The translations under genes and the position numbers were made by a program. Below, in pieces: positions 1 through 8,854 of a stretch of DNA of 29,725 nucleotides; position 1 is the stretch's first letter, and each line of letters opens with the position of its first letter. The stretch comes from JBCDGZ01 sp038750655. Its GTDB lineage: Bacteria > Bacteroidota > Bacteroidia > Chitinophagales > Saprospiraceae. The notes beneath the pieces are model-generated. The model was not told where the DNA came from, ran no database searches, and saw only the letters and a list, made by a program, of their open reading frames with translations. Location: the NCBI GenBank assembly GCA_038750655.1, contig JBCDGZ010000102.1, positions 1-29,725 on the forward strand. The letters are read 5' to 3'.

Positions 1-151
1 GTATATAAATATTTTTTAATGTGATCAAAGACGTCACAGAACTTACAGTAGCACATATATTAAATATAGTTTCATATATGAAAATGATTTATATTGCCTC
101 AACATTCGCACACAAACTTACTATGAGAAAATACCATTGAGGCTTTAGACT

Positions 152-195
152 ATGGTGGTTTGTGGGTGTACTATTACATCAAATAAAACTACCAT
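152..195 (+). promoter_or_regulatory. Possible 5' leader hairpin before the glucosaminidase start
   Basis: ATGGTGGTTT at 152-161 pairs with AAACTACCAT at 186-195 (one G-U pair, 24-nt loop), and the flanking T151/A196 extend the stem. The structure ends 3 nt before the ATG at 199. The same ATGGT could instead pair with ACCAT at 133-137, giving a weaker alternative. The rest of 1-198 is AT-rich with no gene and no clear TAnnTTTG promoter. Any regulatory role is inference. Confidence 0.3.
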
Positions 196-198
196 ACT

Positions 199-1404
199 AT
201 GTTGAGACCCGCCTTATTAACGATCTGTCTATTGCTGTTTTGTTCTTTTGCCATTGCAGTCGATGATGGCCAACCTACCGAAGCTGCTCTACGCTATATT
301 GAAGAATACAAGACCATTGCCATCAGTGAGATGCAGCGCAGCGGTATCCCGGCCAGCATTAAAATGGCGCAGTCTATCCACGAATCGAGCTGGGGCCGTG
401 GTAGCCTAGCCCTAAACTCTAACAACTTCTTCGGGATTAAATGTAAGGAGGAATGGACGGGAGAAACTTTTTACAAAGAGGATGATGATTATCTTGACGG
501 TCAACTCATCAAATCCTGCTTTCGGGTGTACGAGAGCATTCAGGCCTCCTTTGAAGATCACAGTAATTTTTTGATGAACAACAGTCGTTACGCAAGGCTG
601 TTCCAGTTAGAGCGTACGGATTATGTCGGTTGGGCCGAAGGCCTTAAAGCTTGCGGTTACGCGACGGATAAAAAATACGCCGAAAAACTCATCCGGACTA
701 TTCGGGAGTATGAGCTGTACCAACTAGACCTTCCTCAAGTTAATATGGCTAACCTGATTGTTCAACCGGACTTTGATGCTCTGGCCCAGCAAGATACCGT
801 TGACCCCCAGCTTTCTTCTCCTAACTACAATGGAGCCGTTGCTGAAGAACACTACGAGGTGCCTGCGGCCTTCCGCCTACCTGATGACTATGTGCGCAAT
901 TCATATACCACCCCGGCTACACCTCCAATGGTCAATCCCCAAAATTTCCCGACTCCCGCACCTACACAAGAAGTGCCTGCATCCGGACCTAGTTTCGATG
1001 AGCCTTACAGCGACGAGCTAAGCCCTCCCGTTGTGCAAAATACCGAGCCGCAAGAGCCTGTAAGCGACGAAAATGAAGCATTTACAACGGAATATTATTC
1101 TTCCTCTACAGTTGAGACACCCGAAATTCAGGAGCCAGCACCAGCATACGTCGCTCCTCCATCAGAGCTGGCTACACAAACGGAGTACCAACCTGTCGTC
1201 CCTAGCCCCGTGATTCCGGAGCCTACTCCGGCAAATACCGCACAAGAGCAAACCACCGCCCGGCAAGCGACCGCGGCGACCGCGCCAAGGTATTCCATTA
1301 ATCCACAGTTAAGAAACAGTGTCAACAAGAGTAGTAAAAGAAAGAGCCAAACTTTACAGAAGAGTCGTACCCCCCAGCTGAGTAGTAGCTATCGGAGACG
1401 ATAG
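199..1404 (+). CDS. Secreted GH73-type glucosaminidase (peptidoglycan hydrolase) with long low-complexity tail
   Basis: This is a 401-residue exported protein. Residues 1-20 form a signal peptide (LLFCSFAIA). Residues about 30-175 form a glucosaminidase domain of the FlgJ/LytD type, which cleaves the N-acetylglucosaminyl bond of peptidoglycan. The catalytic Glu is probably E62 in IHESSWG, followed by the family motif SNNFFGIKC. The remaining 225 residues are rich in Pro, Glu, Thr and Gln and end in a Ser/Arg/Lys-rich basic stretch (ends SSSYRRR). No LysM or SH3 wall-binding domain is seen, so the basic tail may take that role; this is inference. The gene converges on pdxA with 35 bp between stops. 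The ATG at 199 is the only start that gives a proper signal peptide. Confidence 0.85.
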   Translation: MLRPALLTICLLLFCSFAIAVDDGQPTEAALRYIEEYKTIAISEMQRSGIPASIKMAQSIHESSWGRGSLALNSNNFFGIKCKEEWTGETFYKEDDDYLDGQLIKSCFRVYESIQASFEDHSNFLMNNSRYARLFQLERTDYVGWAEGLKACGYATDKKYAEKLIRTIREYELYQLDLPQVNMANLIVQPDFDALAQQDTVDPQLSSPNYNGAVAEEHYEVPAAFRLPDDYVRNSYTTPATPPMVNPQNFPTPAPTQEVPASGPSFDEPYSDELSPPVVQNTEPQEPVSDENEAFTTEYYSSSTVETPEIQEPAPAYVAPPSELATQTEYQPVVPSPVIPEPTPANTAQEQTTARQATAATAPRYSINPQLRNSVNKSSKRKSQTLQKSRTPQLSSSYRRR

Positions 1405-1439
1405 CACTGCTCGACGGCTACACGAGAAGAGGGCCTGGC

Positions 1440-2513
1440 TTAACCCAGACTTTCTTCTCTTTCTTCCCCTTCTATCGGACGTTTTTTTCTAGTCATCGGA
1501 TTGGCGTGCATTTCCTGGTGCTGCTTACGATTTTTGACCACATCAATCGCCACAAACATCGCCTGCCGAAAAGAAGACGGATCCGCTTCATTTTTTCCAG
1601 CAATATCATAAGCCGTACCGTGATCGGGAGAGGTGCGGACGGCGCTGAGCCCTGCCGTATAGTTGACGCCTTTTCCAAAGGAGAGGGCCTTGAAAGGAAT
1701 CATACCTTGGTCGTGATACATGGCCAGAATCCCGTCGAATTTGCTGTATTGAGAGGAGCCAAAGAAGCCATCGGCCGGATAGGGACCCATCGCCATCAGG
1801 CCCTTCTTTTTGGCTTCAATGATGGCAGGACGAATGACCTTCTCTTCTTCTTCCCCAATCACATTATCATCGCTGGCGTGTGGGTTGAGCCCCAGAATAG
1901 CGATTATGGGGCGTTCGATGCCAAAATCCACTTTCAGCGAATGATTCAGCAGCCGAAGCTTTTTGAGGATTAAGCCTTTACTGATCGTACTGGTGACATT
2001 TTTAATCGGGAGGTGATTGGTAACCATACCAACGCGCATGACCTCGCTCACCATGAGCATCAGACTCTCATCGCCGTCGAGGGAGTCCGTGAAATATTCT
2101 GTATGACCCGGATAGGGGAAATTGGCCATCTGCATCGCTTTCTTGTGAATAGGAGCCGTGACCACCGCGTCAATCATTCCGTTCTTTAGGTCATTGGTGG
2201 CTTGTTCCAGCGAAATGTAGGCGTATTTCCCACTCGTATCAGACAGTTTACCCAAACTGATATTCACATTCTCTTGCCAGCAATTCACCACATTGATCCG
2301 ATCGTACTTAATGCGATCGCCAGAGTTAGTGTTGTGGAAAGAAAAATCTTCGATGCCTACAATATTTTTATGATAAGAAACCACCTTAGAGGAACCATAT
2401 ATAATGGGGGTACAGATGTTGAGTATTTGTGGATTGGCTAGGGTCTTAAGGATAACCTCTAGCCCAACGCCATTCATGTCTCCAATGCTTATGCCTATTT
2501 TTACTTTTTCCAT
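1440..2513 (-). CDS. pdxA: 4-hydroxythreonine-4-phosphate dehydrogenase
   Basis: PdxA oxidises 4-phosphohydroxy-L-threonine with NAD(P)+ and takes part in the DXP-dependent route to pyridoxal 5'-phosphate. The product is 357 residues from the ATG at 2513; a TTG in frame at 2528 adds five residues but is an unlikely start. The three metal-binding histidines are visible: H167 in TNHLP, H212 in LNPHASD and H267 in MYHDQGM. They match the E. coli positions (166, 211, 266) almost exactly. The N-terminal GDMNGVGLE replaces the more common GDPxGIGPE. GVNYTAGL and RTSPDHGTAYDIAG near the C-terminus are also typical. It lies 11 bp downstream of the aminopeptidase gene on the same strand and is probably co-transcribed with it. 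Confidence 0.95.
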   Translation of the reverse strand: MEKVKIGISIGDMNGVGLEVILKTLANPQILNICTPIIYGSSKVVSYHKNIVGIEDFSFHNTNSGDRIKYDRINVVNCWQENVNISLGKLSDTSGKYAYISLEQATNDLKNGMIDAVVTAPIHKKAMQMANFPYPGHTEYFTDSLDGDESLMLMVSEVMRVGMVTNHLPIKNVTSTISKGLILKKLRLLNHSLKVDFGIERPIIAILGLNPHASDDNVIGEEEEKVIRPAIIEAKKKGLMAMGPYPADGFFGSSQYSKFDGILAMYHDQGMIPFKALSFGKGVNYTAGLSAVRTSPDHGTAYDIAGKNEADPSSFRQAMFVAIDVVKNRKQHQEMHANPMTRKKRPIEGEEREESLG

Positions 2514-2524
2514 TCGTCGTTTTG

Positions 2525-3958
2525 TCAATAATGCTTCAAAAAATCAAAAATTAGGCGGACGCCAACTCCCGTTCCCTCCTTTGTCCGGTAGGAGTCGGAG
2601 GATTTGAGGTAGGCGGGGCCCGCAATATCGAAGTGTAGCCAGGGATAGTCTGTAAAGTATTCGAGAAATTTCCCGGCGGTAATCATTCCTGCTGAGGAGC
2701 CGCCCAGATTGCGGAGGTCGGCGATGTTGGACTTAATCTGCTCGCCGTACTCTCTCCAGAGCGGAAATTCGATGAGGCGTTCGTAGACGCTGTAGCCGCT
2801 TTGTTCGATTTTGGCTTTTACCGTAGGGTGGGCATTGCCCATGTAGACGATAGCTTCGGGGCCGCAGGCCCGTGAGGCTGAGCCGGTGAGTGTAGCAAAA
2901 TCGAGCACCAGTTCAGGCTTGTATTGCTTGGCGTAGTGCAGCGCGTCGGCCAGGACCAAACGGCCTTCGGCATCCGTGTTCAGAATTTCCACCGTACTGC
3001 CATCGTACATCGTAATCACATCGCCGGGCACGTAGGCATTATTCCCCGGCCGGTTATCCGTTGAAGGTACCAGAGCGATGAGGTGGTAAGGCAGCCGCGC
3101 CTTGGCCACCGCCGCAATCGCACCGATGACCGCCGCCGCCCCCGCCATATCGCTCTTCATATAATCCATCGAATTACTAGTCGGCTTGAGGCTAACGCCC
3201 CCCGTGTCGTAGACAATACCCTTGCCCACCAGCACAATCGGCTGGCTGTTTTGTGGCTGGGGAGGCTTCCACTCCATGATGTTGAAACGCGGCGGCTGCA
3301 TGCTGCCCATATTGACCGCCAAAATGCCGCCCATGCGCAGCTTCTCGATTTTCTTTTTATCAAAAACCTTCACCGTAAAGCCTGCTTCTTTTCCGATGTT
3401 GATGATCTCCTTGCTCAGTGTAGCCGCCGAGAGATAAGACTGAGGCTCATTGACCAAATCCCGAGCAATGCAAGTCGCTTCGAGCACTGCCTTCAAAGTT
3501 TGTAGCTCGCTGCGGCCGATGGCCTGATGATTAATCTTGATGGTCTTTAAGGTATTGGCTTTGTCTTTTTTCTCCCGAAAATATTTCAGGAACTGGTAAT
3601 TCCCCAGGACCATTCCCTCCACGTAATCCGGAATGCGGTTGAGCTTGCGTTGATTGATCAGGGTGAGGGTTTTAATTTTATAGTGGGCCAGTAAGGTCAG
3701 AATGTCATTTCCCGCCACTCGGGCATCCTCTTTATCGTAGGATTCCGTTGCATTGTCTTTGAGGTATTGAACAATGATGTAGCGTTTTTCTTGTGGAATA
3801 AAAGCATAGGGAATCTGCTGATCAGCTGTGCGTTTGAGGAAGGTCAACTCGGCTTCATCGAGGTAGTTTGCTGTCCAGGCAAAGTCGTTTTTATCCGCCA
3901 GAATAAGCAGGTGATCCGTGTTTTTACTTGTCTTCGTTACCGATATTCTGGTATTCAT
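2525..3958 (-). CDS. M17 family leucyl aminopeptidase
   Basis: This cytoplasmic zinc/manganese aminopeptidase of the PepA family has 477 residues from the ATG at 3958; a TTG one codon earlier is ignored. The catalytic C-terminal half carries every family signature: VGKGIVYDTGG (K246, D251), MKSDMAGA (K268, D270) and NTDAEGRL (D329, E331, R333). The N-terminal about 165 residues are the variable M17 domain. No signal peptide is present, so the role is probably intracellular peptide turnover. It is the first gene of a two-gene unit with pdxA (11-bp gap); no functional link between the two is evident beyond co-transcription. Confidence 0.93.
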   Translation of the reverse strand: MNTRISVTKTSKNTDHLLILADKNDFAWTANYLDEAELTFLKRTADQQIPYAFIPQEKRYIIVQYLKDNATESYDKEDARVAGNDILTLLAHYKIKTLTLINQRKLNRIPDYVEGMVLGNYQFLKYFREKKDKANTLKTIKINHQAIGRSELQTLKAVLEATCIARDLVNEPQSYLSAATLSKEIINIGKEAGFTVKVFDKKKIEKLRMGGILAVNMGSMQPPRFNIMEWKPPQPQNSQPIVLVGKGIVYDTGGVSLKPTSNSMDYMKSDMAGAAAVIGAIAAVAKARLPYHLIALVPSTDNRPGNNAYVPGDVITMYDGSTVEILNTDAEGRLVLADALHYAKQYKPELVLDFATLTGSASRACGPEAIVYMGNAHPTVKAKIEQSGYSVYERLIEFPLWREYGEQIKSNIADLRNLGGSSAGMITAGKFLEYFTDYPWLHFDIAGPAYLKSSDSYRTKEGTGVGVRLIFDFLKHY

Positions 3959-4301
3959 CAATAGTATTTAATTCCGCACCCGGGATAGCATCGATTAAGA
4001 TCTCTTAAAATTACCGCTAAGATAAAGAATAAAGCTGAATTAAGCGTTTCGTCTTTTTATCCACTCAGGGCTACTACATTGGGAAATTTAGTAATTATTC
4101 TCATAAACGAACTATTGACAAAATATTATCTCTTCTAACTTATATTAAGCCAATTTTTCATTACATTTATTTGATGTCGCAGTATTAAGTAACTGGCAAC
4201 AAAGGAAAAACGCATCTGATAAGTACCCCTTTCAGGTCTGTTATTCCACTTATTGCGACTCAATATTATTCATTTAGATGGCTTTGTAATTGGTATGCCT
4301 T
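3959..4301. other. AT-rich divergent intergenic region
   Basis: This 343-bp gap separates the divergently transcribed aminopeptidase and TonB-dependent receptor genes and must hold promoters for both. No ORF with coding character, RNA gene or strong hairpin is seen. A TTGACA occurs at 4115-4120 and TACATTTA (7 of 8 to TAnnTTTG) near 4165, but neither has a convincing partner element. The promoters are therefore not called. Confidence 0.5.
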
Positions 4302-7118
4302 ATGCTCAAAAATCTTTTTTCGTCTCTCCTGATTTTCGTCTTTTTGTTGTGTGCAATGGCGCTGTATGCCCAAGATATTAAAGGAACAATTACCGATCTT
4401 GAAACGGCCGAACCACTTTTTGGGGCGACCGTATTGATCAAGGGGACTACGCAGGGAGCGATCAGTGATTTGGATGGTCGATTTATCCTTCCCTACACTG
4501 GCCCTTTCCCGGTTAGCCTCTTGATTTCCTACACCGGCTACACCGAGCAGGAGATCATTTGCGAAACAGCTGATAAGCGCCTAAAAGTCAAACTAGAACC
4601 TTCGGTGATCACGGTAGATGCGGTAGAGGTGAAAGCCAGTCGAGTGACGGAGAAACAAAAAGAATCTGCGCTGACCGTAGAATCACTAGATGCCATTGCC
4701 ATCAAAGAAACTCCTGCGGTCAATTTCTACGATGGCCTCGGAGCCTTGAAAGGTGTAGACTTGACGGCGGCCAGCATCGGTTTCAAGATTGTCAATACCC
4801 GAGGCTTTAATAGTACGGCGCCCGTGCGTTCTTTGCAATTGGTTGACGGTATCGATAACCAGGCACCCGGGCTCAATTTCTCTATCGGTAACTTTGCCGG
4901 TGCTTCGGAGTTGGACGTCAATCGTGTAGAACTGATTGTCGGTGCCAGCTCGGCCTTGTACGGTCCCAATGCTTTTAATGGGGTCATCTCTTTGCAGACC
5001 AAAGACCCTTTTTTACATAAAGGTTTATCTGTGATGCTCAAGGGAGGAGAGCGCAGCTTATTCGAAGGAGCTATCCGCTACGCCACTGCCATTAATGACC
5101 GCTTTGCCTTCAAAGTCAATGCCACCTACCTCACCGCAAACGATTGGGAGGCCAACAACCTGGCGGCTACTGATCAGTCGCTGGAGCGAGGCATCGATCC
5201 CACTAACTGGGGCGGATATGATGCGGTTAATATCTACGGTGATGAGCGATTGACAGAAGGACAAAATAACTTTACCGACCTCTTCGGCCAACGTAATTTT
5301 CCGGGCCTGGGCATCTACCACCGTACAGGCTATTTGGAGCGCGACTTGGTAGATTATGATACTAGAAATACTAAAATTGCTACGGCTCTCCACTACCGCT
5401 TTCCCGATCAAACTGAAATTATTGCTGGTTATAATTACGGATCTGGAACGACCGTCTTTCAAGGAGAAAATCGATACAGCCTCAAGGGGATTTCCTTTCA
5501 GCAAGCTAAGCTGGAAATCAAAAAGCCCGACAAGTTTTACCTCCACGCTTACCGCACTTGGGAAAACTCGGGCGAATCTTACGACGCCGTTTTCACTGCC
5601 TTCAAATTACTCGATGAGGCTAAGGACGATAATGACTGGGGGCAGGATTATAGCACTTATTGGATACAACAGGTTCGGCCGAAAATCTGGGCCTTGCCGG
5701 GCTTCCCCGATCCCAATGATCCGCAGTTTACGCAGGGATGGTTTGGTGAAGATGCTCCCAATTACGCAATTGCCGCCGGGGTGCTGAATCAGTTTTCGGA
5801 CTCCCTGGCGCTGTGGCATCAGCAGGCGCGGACTTTCGCTGATGGCGTCGGTAACTCGCCGAGCAATGAAGCCTACATTCAACCCGGCAGTGCTCGCTGG
5901 AACGAACTTTTCGATGACATTACTGGTAAAGACATCGTAGACGGAGGAACACGCTTCTACAGCCGCTCCAAACTCAACCACATTCAGGGAGCCTACACCT
6001 TCGATACTGACTTTGCCAAGATCACCGCAGGGGCTAGCTTCCGTCAGTTCCTTCCGCAATCGCGCGGTACCGTTTTCAGCGATACGATGGGCGTAGAAAT
6101 TAGAAACAATGCCTTTGGTGTTTTTGGGGGAGTAGAAAAAAGGGTGTTGAATGATAAGGTGATACTGAATGCTACTGGCCGATTAGACAAGAATGAAAAC
6201 TTTGACTACCTCGTTTCTCCGGCCGCTTCTATTGTCTACAAACAAACAGAAAACAATATTTATCGGCTCTCTTTCTCCTCCGCAATTCGTAACCCCACCT
6301 TGCTGGATCAATACCTCTTTTACAATGTAGGCCGGGCCATCTTACTGGGAAATTTGGATGGCTTCGATGGGCTCGCCACCTCAGAGTCTTTGATCGATTA
6401 CTATGCGGAGTTAAACCGGGATACGCTGGAAATATTTAATGTAGCGCCGGTGCGCCCGGAGAAGGTGAGGTCATTAGAGTTGGGCTACAAGGCCAGCCTG
6501 CTCAACAATAGTCTGTTTGTGGATGCCAGTTATTACTACAGTTGGTACCGAGATTTTTTAGGATTTAAATTAGGGGCTGATCTTGAATTTGACGAGAATG
6601 AATTTTTGAGAAATGTACAGTTCTATCGAGTATCTGCCAACTCTGATCAGCAGGTGACTACGCAGGGCTTTTCCATCGGGCTTAATTACTACTACCAAAA
6701 GCTGGCCTTTACGGGTAATTATTCCTGGAATATTCTCAACACCGAAACGGATGATGAGATCATTCCAGCCTTCAATACGCCAGAACATAAATTCAATCTC
6801 GGCTTTTCGGGGCGAGACCTTACACTTTTCAACAGCATCCGACACTTTGGATTTAGTGTAAACTACAAATTCGTGGAAGGCTTTTTATTCGAGGGATCGC
6901 CACAGTTTACCGGAGTCATCGACTCTTATGATTTGCTGGATGCTCAGGTCAATATTGGCGTGCCCGCCTGGAATGCAACTTTTAAATTAGGCGCGTCGAA
7001 TCTGCTCAACAATTTGCATTTCGAAGTGTACGGCGGGCCGCTACTCGGTCGGATGGCCTACCTGTCGATCATTGTTGATGTCAAAGAAAAACCTAAGAAC
7101 CCTAATCCGATTAATTAA
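4302..7118 (+). CDS. TonB-dependent outer-membrane receptor with carboxypeptidase-regulatory-like domain
   Basis: The protein has 938 residues from the ATG at 4302; the in-frame TTG at 4290 precedes the natural signal peptide (LLIFVFLLCAMALYAQ). Residues about 24-105 form the CarboxypepD_reg-like/DUF4480 domain typical of Bacteroidota receptors (IKGTITDLETAEPLFGATV). A TonB plug follows at about 125-225, with TRGFNS, LVDGID and ALYGPNAFNGVI. The rest is a 22-strand-type barrel rich in alternating aromatic residues and ending in a long Tyr/Phe-rich region. It imports an unknown substrate across the outer membrane using TonB energy. No SusD partner follows, so this is not a classical polysaccharide utilisation locus. 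The next gene, 35 bp away, encodes an exported hydrolase-like protein that may act on the same substrate. Confidence 0.9.
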   Translation: MLKNLFSSLLIFVFLLCAMALYAQDIKGTITDLETAEPLFGATVLIKGTTQGAISDLDGRFILPYTGPFPVSLLISYTGYTEQEIICETADKRLKVKLEPSVITVDAVEVKASRVTEKQKESALTVESLDAIAIKETPAVNFYDGLGALKGVDLTAASIGFKIVNTRGFNSTAPVRSLQLVDGIDNQAPGLNFSIGNFAGASELDVNRVELIVGASSALYGPNAFNGVISLQTKDPFLHKGLSVMLKGGERSLFEGAIRYATAINDRFAFKVNATYLTANDWEANNLAATDQSLERGIDPTNWGGYDAVNIYGDERLTEGQNNFTDLFGQRNFPGLGIYHRTGYLERDLVDYDTRNTKIATALHYRFPDQTEIIAGYNYGSGTTVFQGENRYSLKGISFQQAKLEIKKPDKFYLHAYRTWENSGESYDAVFTAFKLLDEAKDDNDWGQDYSTYWIQQVRPKIWALPGFPDPNDPQFTQGWFGEDAPNYAIAAGVLNQFSDSLALWHQQARTFADGVGNSPSNEAYIQPGSARWNELFDDITGKDIVDGGTRFYSRSKLNHIQGAYTFDTDFAKITAGASFRQFLPQSRGTVFSDTMGVEIRNNAFGVFGGVEKRVLNDKVILNATGRLDKNENFDYLVSPAASIVYKQTENNIYRLSFSSAIRNPTLLDQYLFYNVGRAILLGNLDGFDGLATSESLIDYYAELNRDTLEIFNVAPVRPEKVRSLELGYKASLLNNSLFVDASYYYSWYRDFLGFKLGADLEFDENEFLRNVQFYRVSANSDQQVTTQGFSIGLNYYYQKLAFTGNYSWNILNTETDDEIIPAFNTPEHKFNLGFSGRDLTLFNSIRHFGFSVNYKFVEGFLFEGSPQFTGVIDSYDLLDAQVNIGVPAWNATFKLGASNLLNNLHFEVYGGPLLGRMAYLSIIVDVKEKPKNPNPIN

Positions 7119-7153
7119 CTCTTATAATAAATGTCATAAAATTTAATTTGATT

Positions 7154-8671
7154 ATGAAAAGAACCTTACGCACAATCTTTATGTTTTTAATGGCCTTCAC
7201 GGTCATTCAACTATCTGCCCAAACCCGATACCTGGACCCCCAGTTTGATGTCAGCGTTACCTCTGATGTGAAGTACGGGGAAAACTACGAAGTCCTAACC
7301 GGGGCGCCCATACTCATTGATCTGCTCATGGATGTCTACGAGCCAGCCGGAGATATGGAGGCTCGTCGACCACTGGTCATCATGGCGCATGCGGGCAGCT
7401 TTCTTCCCAAAGGCTTGAACACCTTACCTTTTGGAAATAGAAAGGACTCCGCTAATATTGAAATTTGTCGGGAGTTCGCCAGACGCGGGTATGTCTGCGC
7501 CTCAATTGATTATCGCCTAGGCTGGAATCCTCTCGCCCCTACCCAGTTGGAACGGGCCGAGTCTATTATCCAGGCGACCTTTAGGGCCTCGCAGGATATG
7601 GTTACCGCCGTTCGCTTCTTTGCTAAAGATGGAGCGACGGACAACCTGTTCCGCACAGACTCTACGAGAGTCGTCGCAGCAGGAAATAATTCTGGTGGCT
7701 ATATGGCGCTCACCTCCGCCTATCTCAATCGGCCGGAGGAATTGGTACTTTTCAAGTTCCTCGATGATAATGGCGTCCCCTTTGTACAAGAATCTGTAGA
7801 AGGTAATATCGACGGAACCGGAGGAAATCCTGCTCTGCAAAATTACTCTCATCCCGGCTTCTCCACCAATGTTCATATGGTATTGAACCTGGGCGGTGCC
7901 CTGGGCGACTCCATCTGGCTGGATCAAAGCGATCAAGCTGCGCTGGTCAGCTTTCAGGAAAGAAACAATCCGCTAACGCCCTACGGAACTGCCGTCGTAA
8001 TCGTCACCTCCACCGGCGACCCCATCGTCGAAGTCAGTGGCGGCGGTGCGCTGCACCCCTACATTGACCGATCGGGCATAAGCGTCAACGATGTGATGAA
8101 GAATGCGGTGTTCGATGATCCATTCACACAGGCAGCACAGGACCACGCCATCGCTACAGGCACAACCTACTCTGAAGGGCTTTTCACCATTCCTTCGGCC
8201 GTCTTCTTTTATGATCCTTGGGCCTGGTATGATCCCAATGATCCCAATATCGACAATACCACACCCGGCGCCAGCGGCTTTGGCTCCGCCGCCAACCCAT
8301 TCAACACCCCGCAATCCGCCCGGCTCTACATCGATACCATCATGGGCTACTTCAATCCCAGGGCCTGCGTCGTCCTCGACTTGCCCTGTGCCGGAGACTT
8401 CACCTCCACCGAAGATTTGATCAAGGGGCAAACCCGGGCCAAGCTCTTCCCCAACCCCGCCAACAAGCAGTTTACCCTACAAACGGATCAGACTGCCCAA
8501 CCCATCATTGGCATTCGAATGTATGATCTGATGGGGAAAGTAATCACCGATGTGAATAACCTCCGAGAATACAATATTGATGTGAAAGTCCCCAACCTGA
8601 GTCCGGGAATGTATATGGTGAATGTCGTTTATGAAGATGGCATTCAAGCCCTTAAGGTGATGATACGATAA
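7154..8671 (+). CDS. Exported alpha/beta-hydrolase-like (esterase-type) protein with T9SS type A sorting domain
   Basis: This is a 505-residue protein starting at the ATG at 7154 (an in-frame TTG lies at 7148). It has a signal peptide ending LSAQ. Residues about 40-330 resemble secreted esterases: LVIMAHAGSF fits the oxyanion-hole region, GYVCASIDYRLG is typical, and GNNSGGYMA is the probable nucleophile elbow. The elbow has N where GxSxG expects the first G, so activity is uncertain. The last about 80 residues (AKLFPNPANKQF to ALKVMIR) are a type A T9SS sorting domain, predicting export and surface anchoring or release. It follows the TonB-dependent receptor by 35 bp and precedes a terminator, so the two form one unit. 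Confidence 0.8.
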   Translation: MKRTLRTIFMFLMAFTVIQLSAQTRYLDPQFDVSVTSDVKYGENYEVLTGAPILIDLLMDVYEPAGDMEARRPLVIMAHAGSFLPKGLNTLPFGNRKDSANIEICREFARRGYVCASIDYRLGWNPLAPTQLERAESIIQATFRASQDMVTAVRFFAKDGATDNLFRTDSTRVVAAGNNSGGYMALTSAYLNRPEELVLFKFLDDNGVPFVQESVEGNIDGTGGNPALQNYSHPGFSTNVHMVLNLGGALGDSIWLDQSDQAALVSFQERNNPLTPYGTAVVIVTSTGDPIVEVSGGGALHPYIDRSGISVNDVMKNAVFDDPFTQAAQDHAIATGTTYSEGLFTIPSAVFFYDPWAWYDPNDPNIDNTTPGASGFGSAANPFNTPQSARLYIDTIMGYFNPRACVVLDLPCAGDFTSTEDLIKGQTRAKLFPNPANKQFTLQTDQTAQPIIGIRMYDLMGKVITDVNNLREYNIDVKVPNLSPGMYMVNVVYEDGIQALKVMIR

Positions 8672-8698
8672 GGCCATCGCCCATCCTCAGCCCTCCGA

Positions 8699-8739
8699 AG
8701 CATCCTGATTTCGATCCAAGTCATCAGGATGCTTTTTTA
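8699..8739 (+). terminator. Rho-independent terminator after the receptor/hydrolase unit
   Basis: AGCATCCTGAT at 8699-8709 pairs perfectly with ATCAGGATGCT at 8723-8733 (11-bp stem, 13-nt loop), followed by a run of T to 8738. It lies 27 nt after the stop at 8671. Confidence 0.9.
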
Positions 8740-8854
8740 TTTCTATGACCGTCGAGTTGTCCTTCCTGATCAACTTCTTTATATTGCAGCCATTACATCT
8801 GAGAAACGGCTATTTTATCATTCAACTGGAATTATCCACTAAGTCTTTGACATT

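Noticed and set aside
1506..1973. 155-codon plus-strand frame inside pdxA
   Set aside because: The translation has no family features; the minus strand encodes PdxA with its three metal histidines at the expected places.
3083..3505. 140-codon plus-strand frame inside the aminopeptidase
   Set aside because: It is Arg/His-rich shadow sequence; the M17 catalytic motifs lie on the opposite strand.
4115..4165. TTGACA-like box as a sigma-70 promoter for the receptor gene
   Set aside because: It lacks a -10 partner at the right distance, lies about 180 bp from the start codon, and does not fit the Bacteroidota consensus.
5058..5546. 162-codon minus-strand frame inside the TonB-dependent receptor
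   Set aside because: No signal, domain or own promoter; the receptor frame on the plus strand is continuous and well supported.
4302..8671. Polysaccharide utilisation locus (SusC/SusD pair)
   Set aside because: A TonB-dependent receptor is present but the next gene is a T9SS hydrolase-like protein, with no SusD homolog or glycoside hydrolase in the window.
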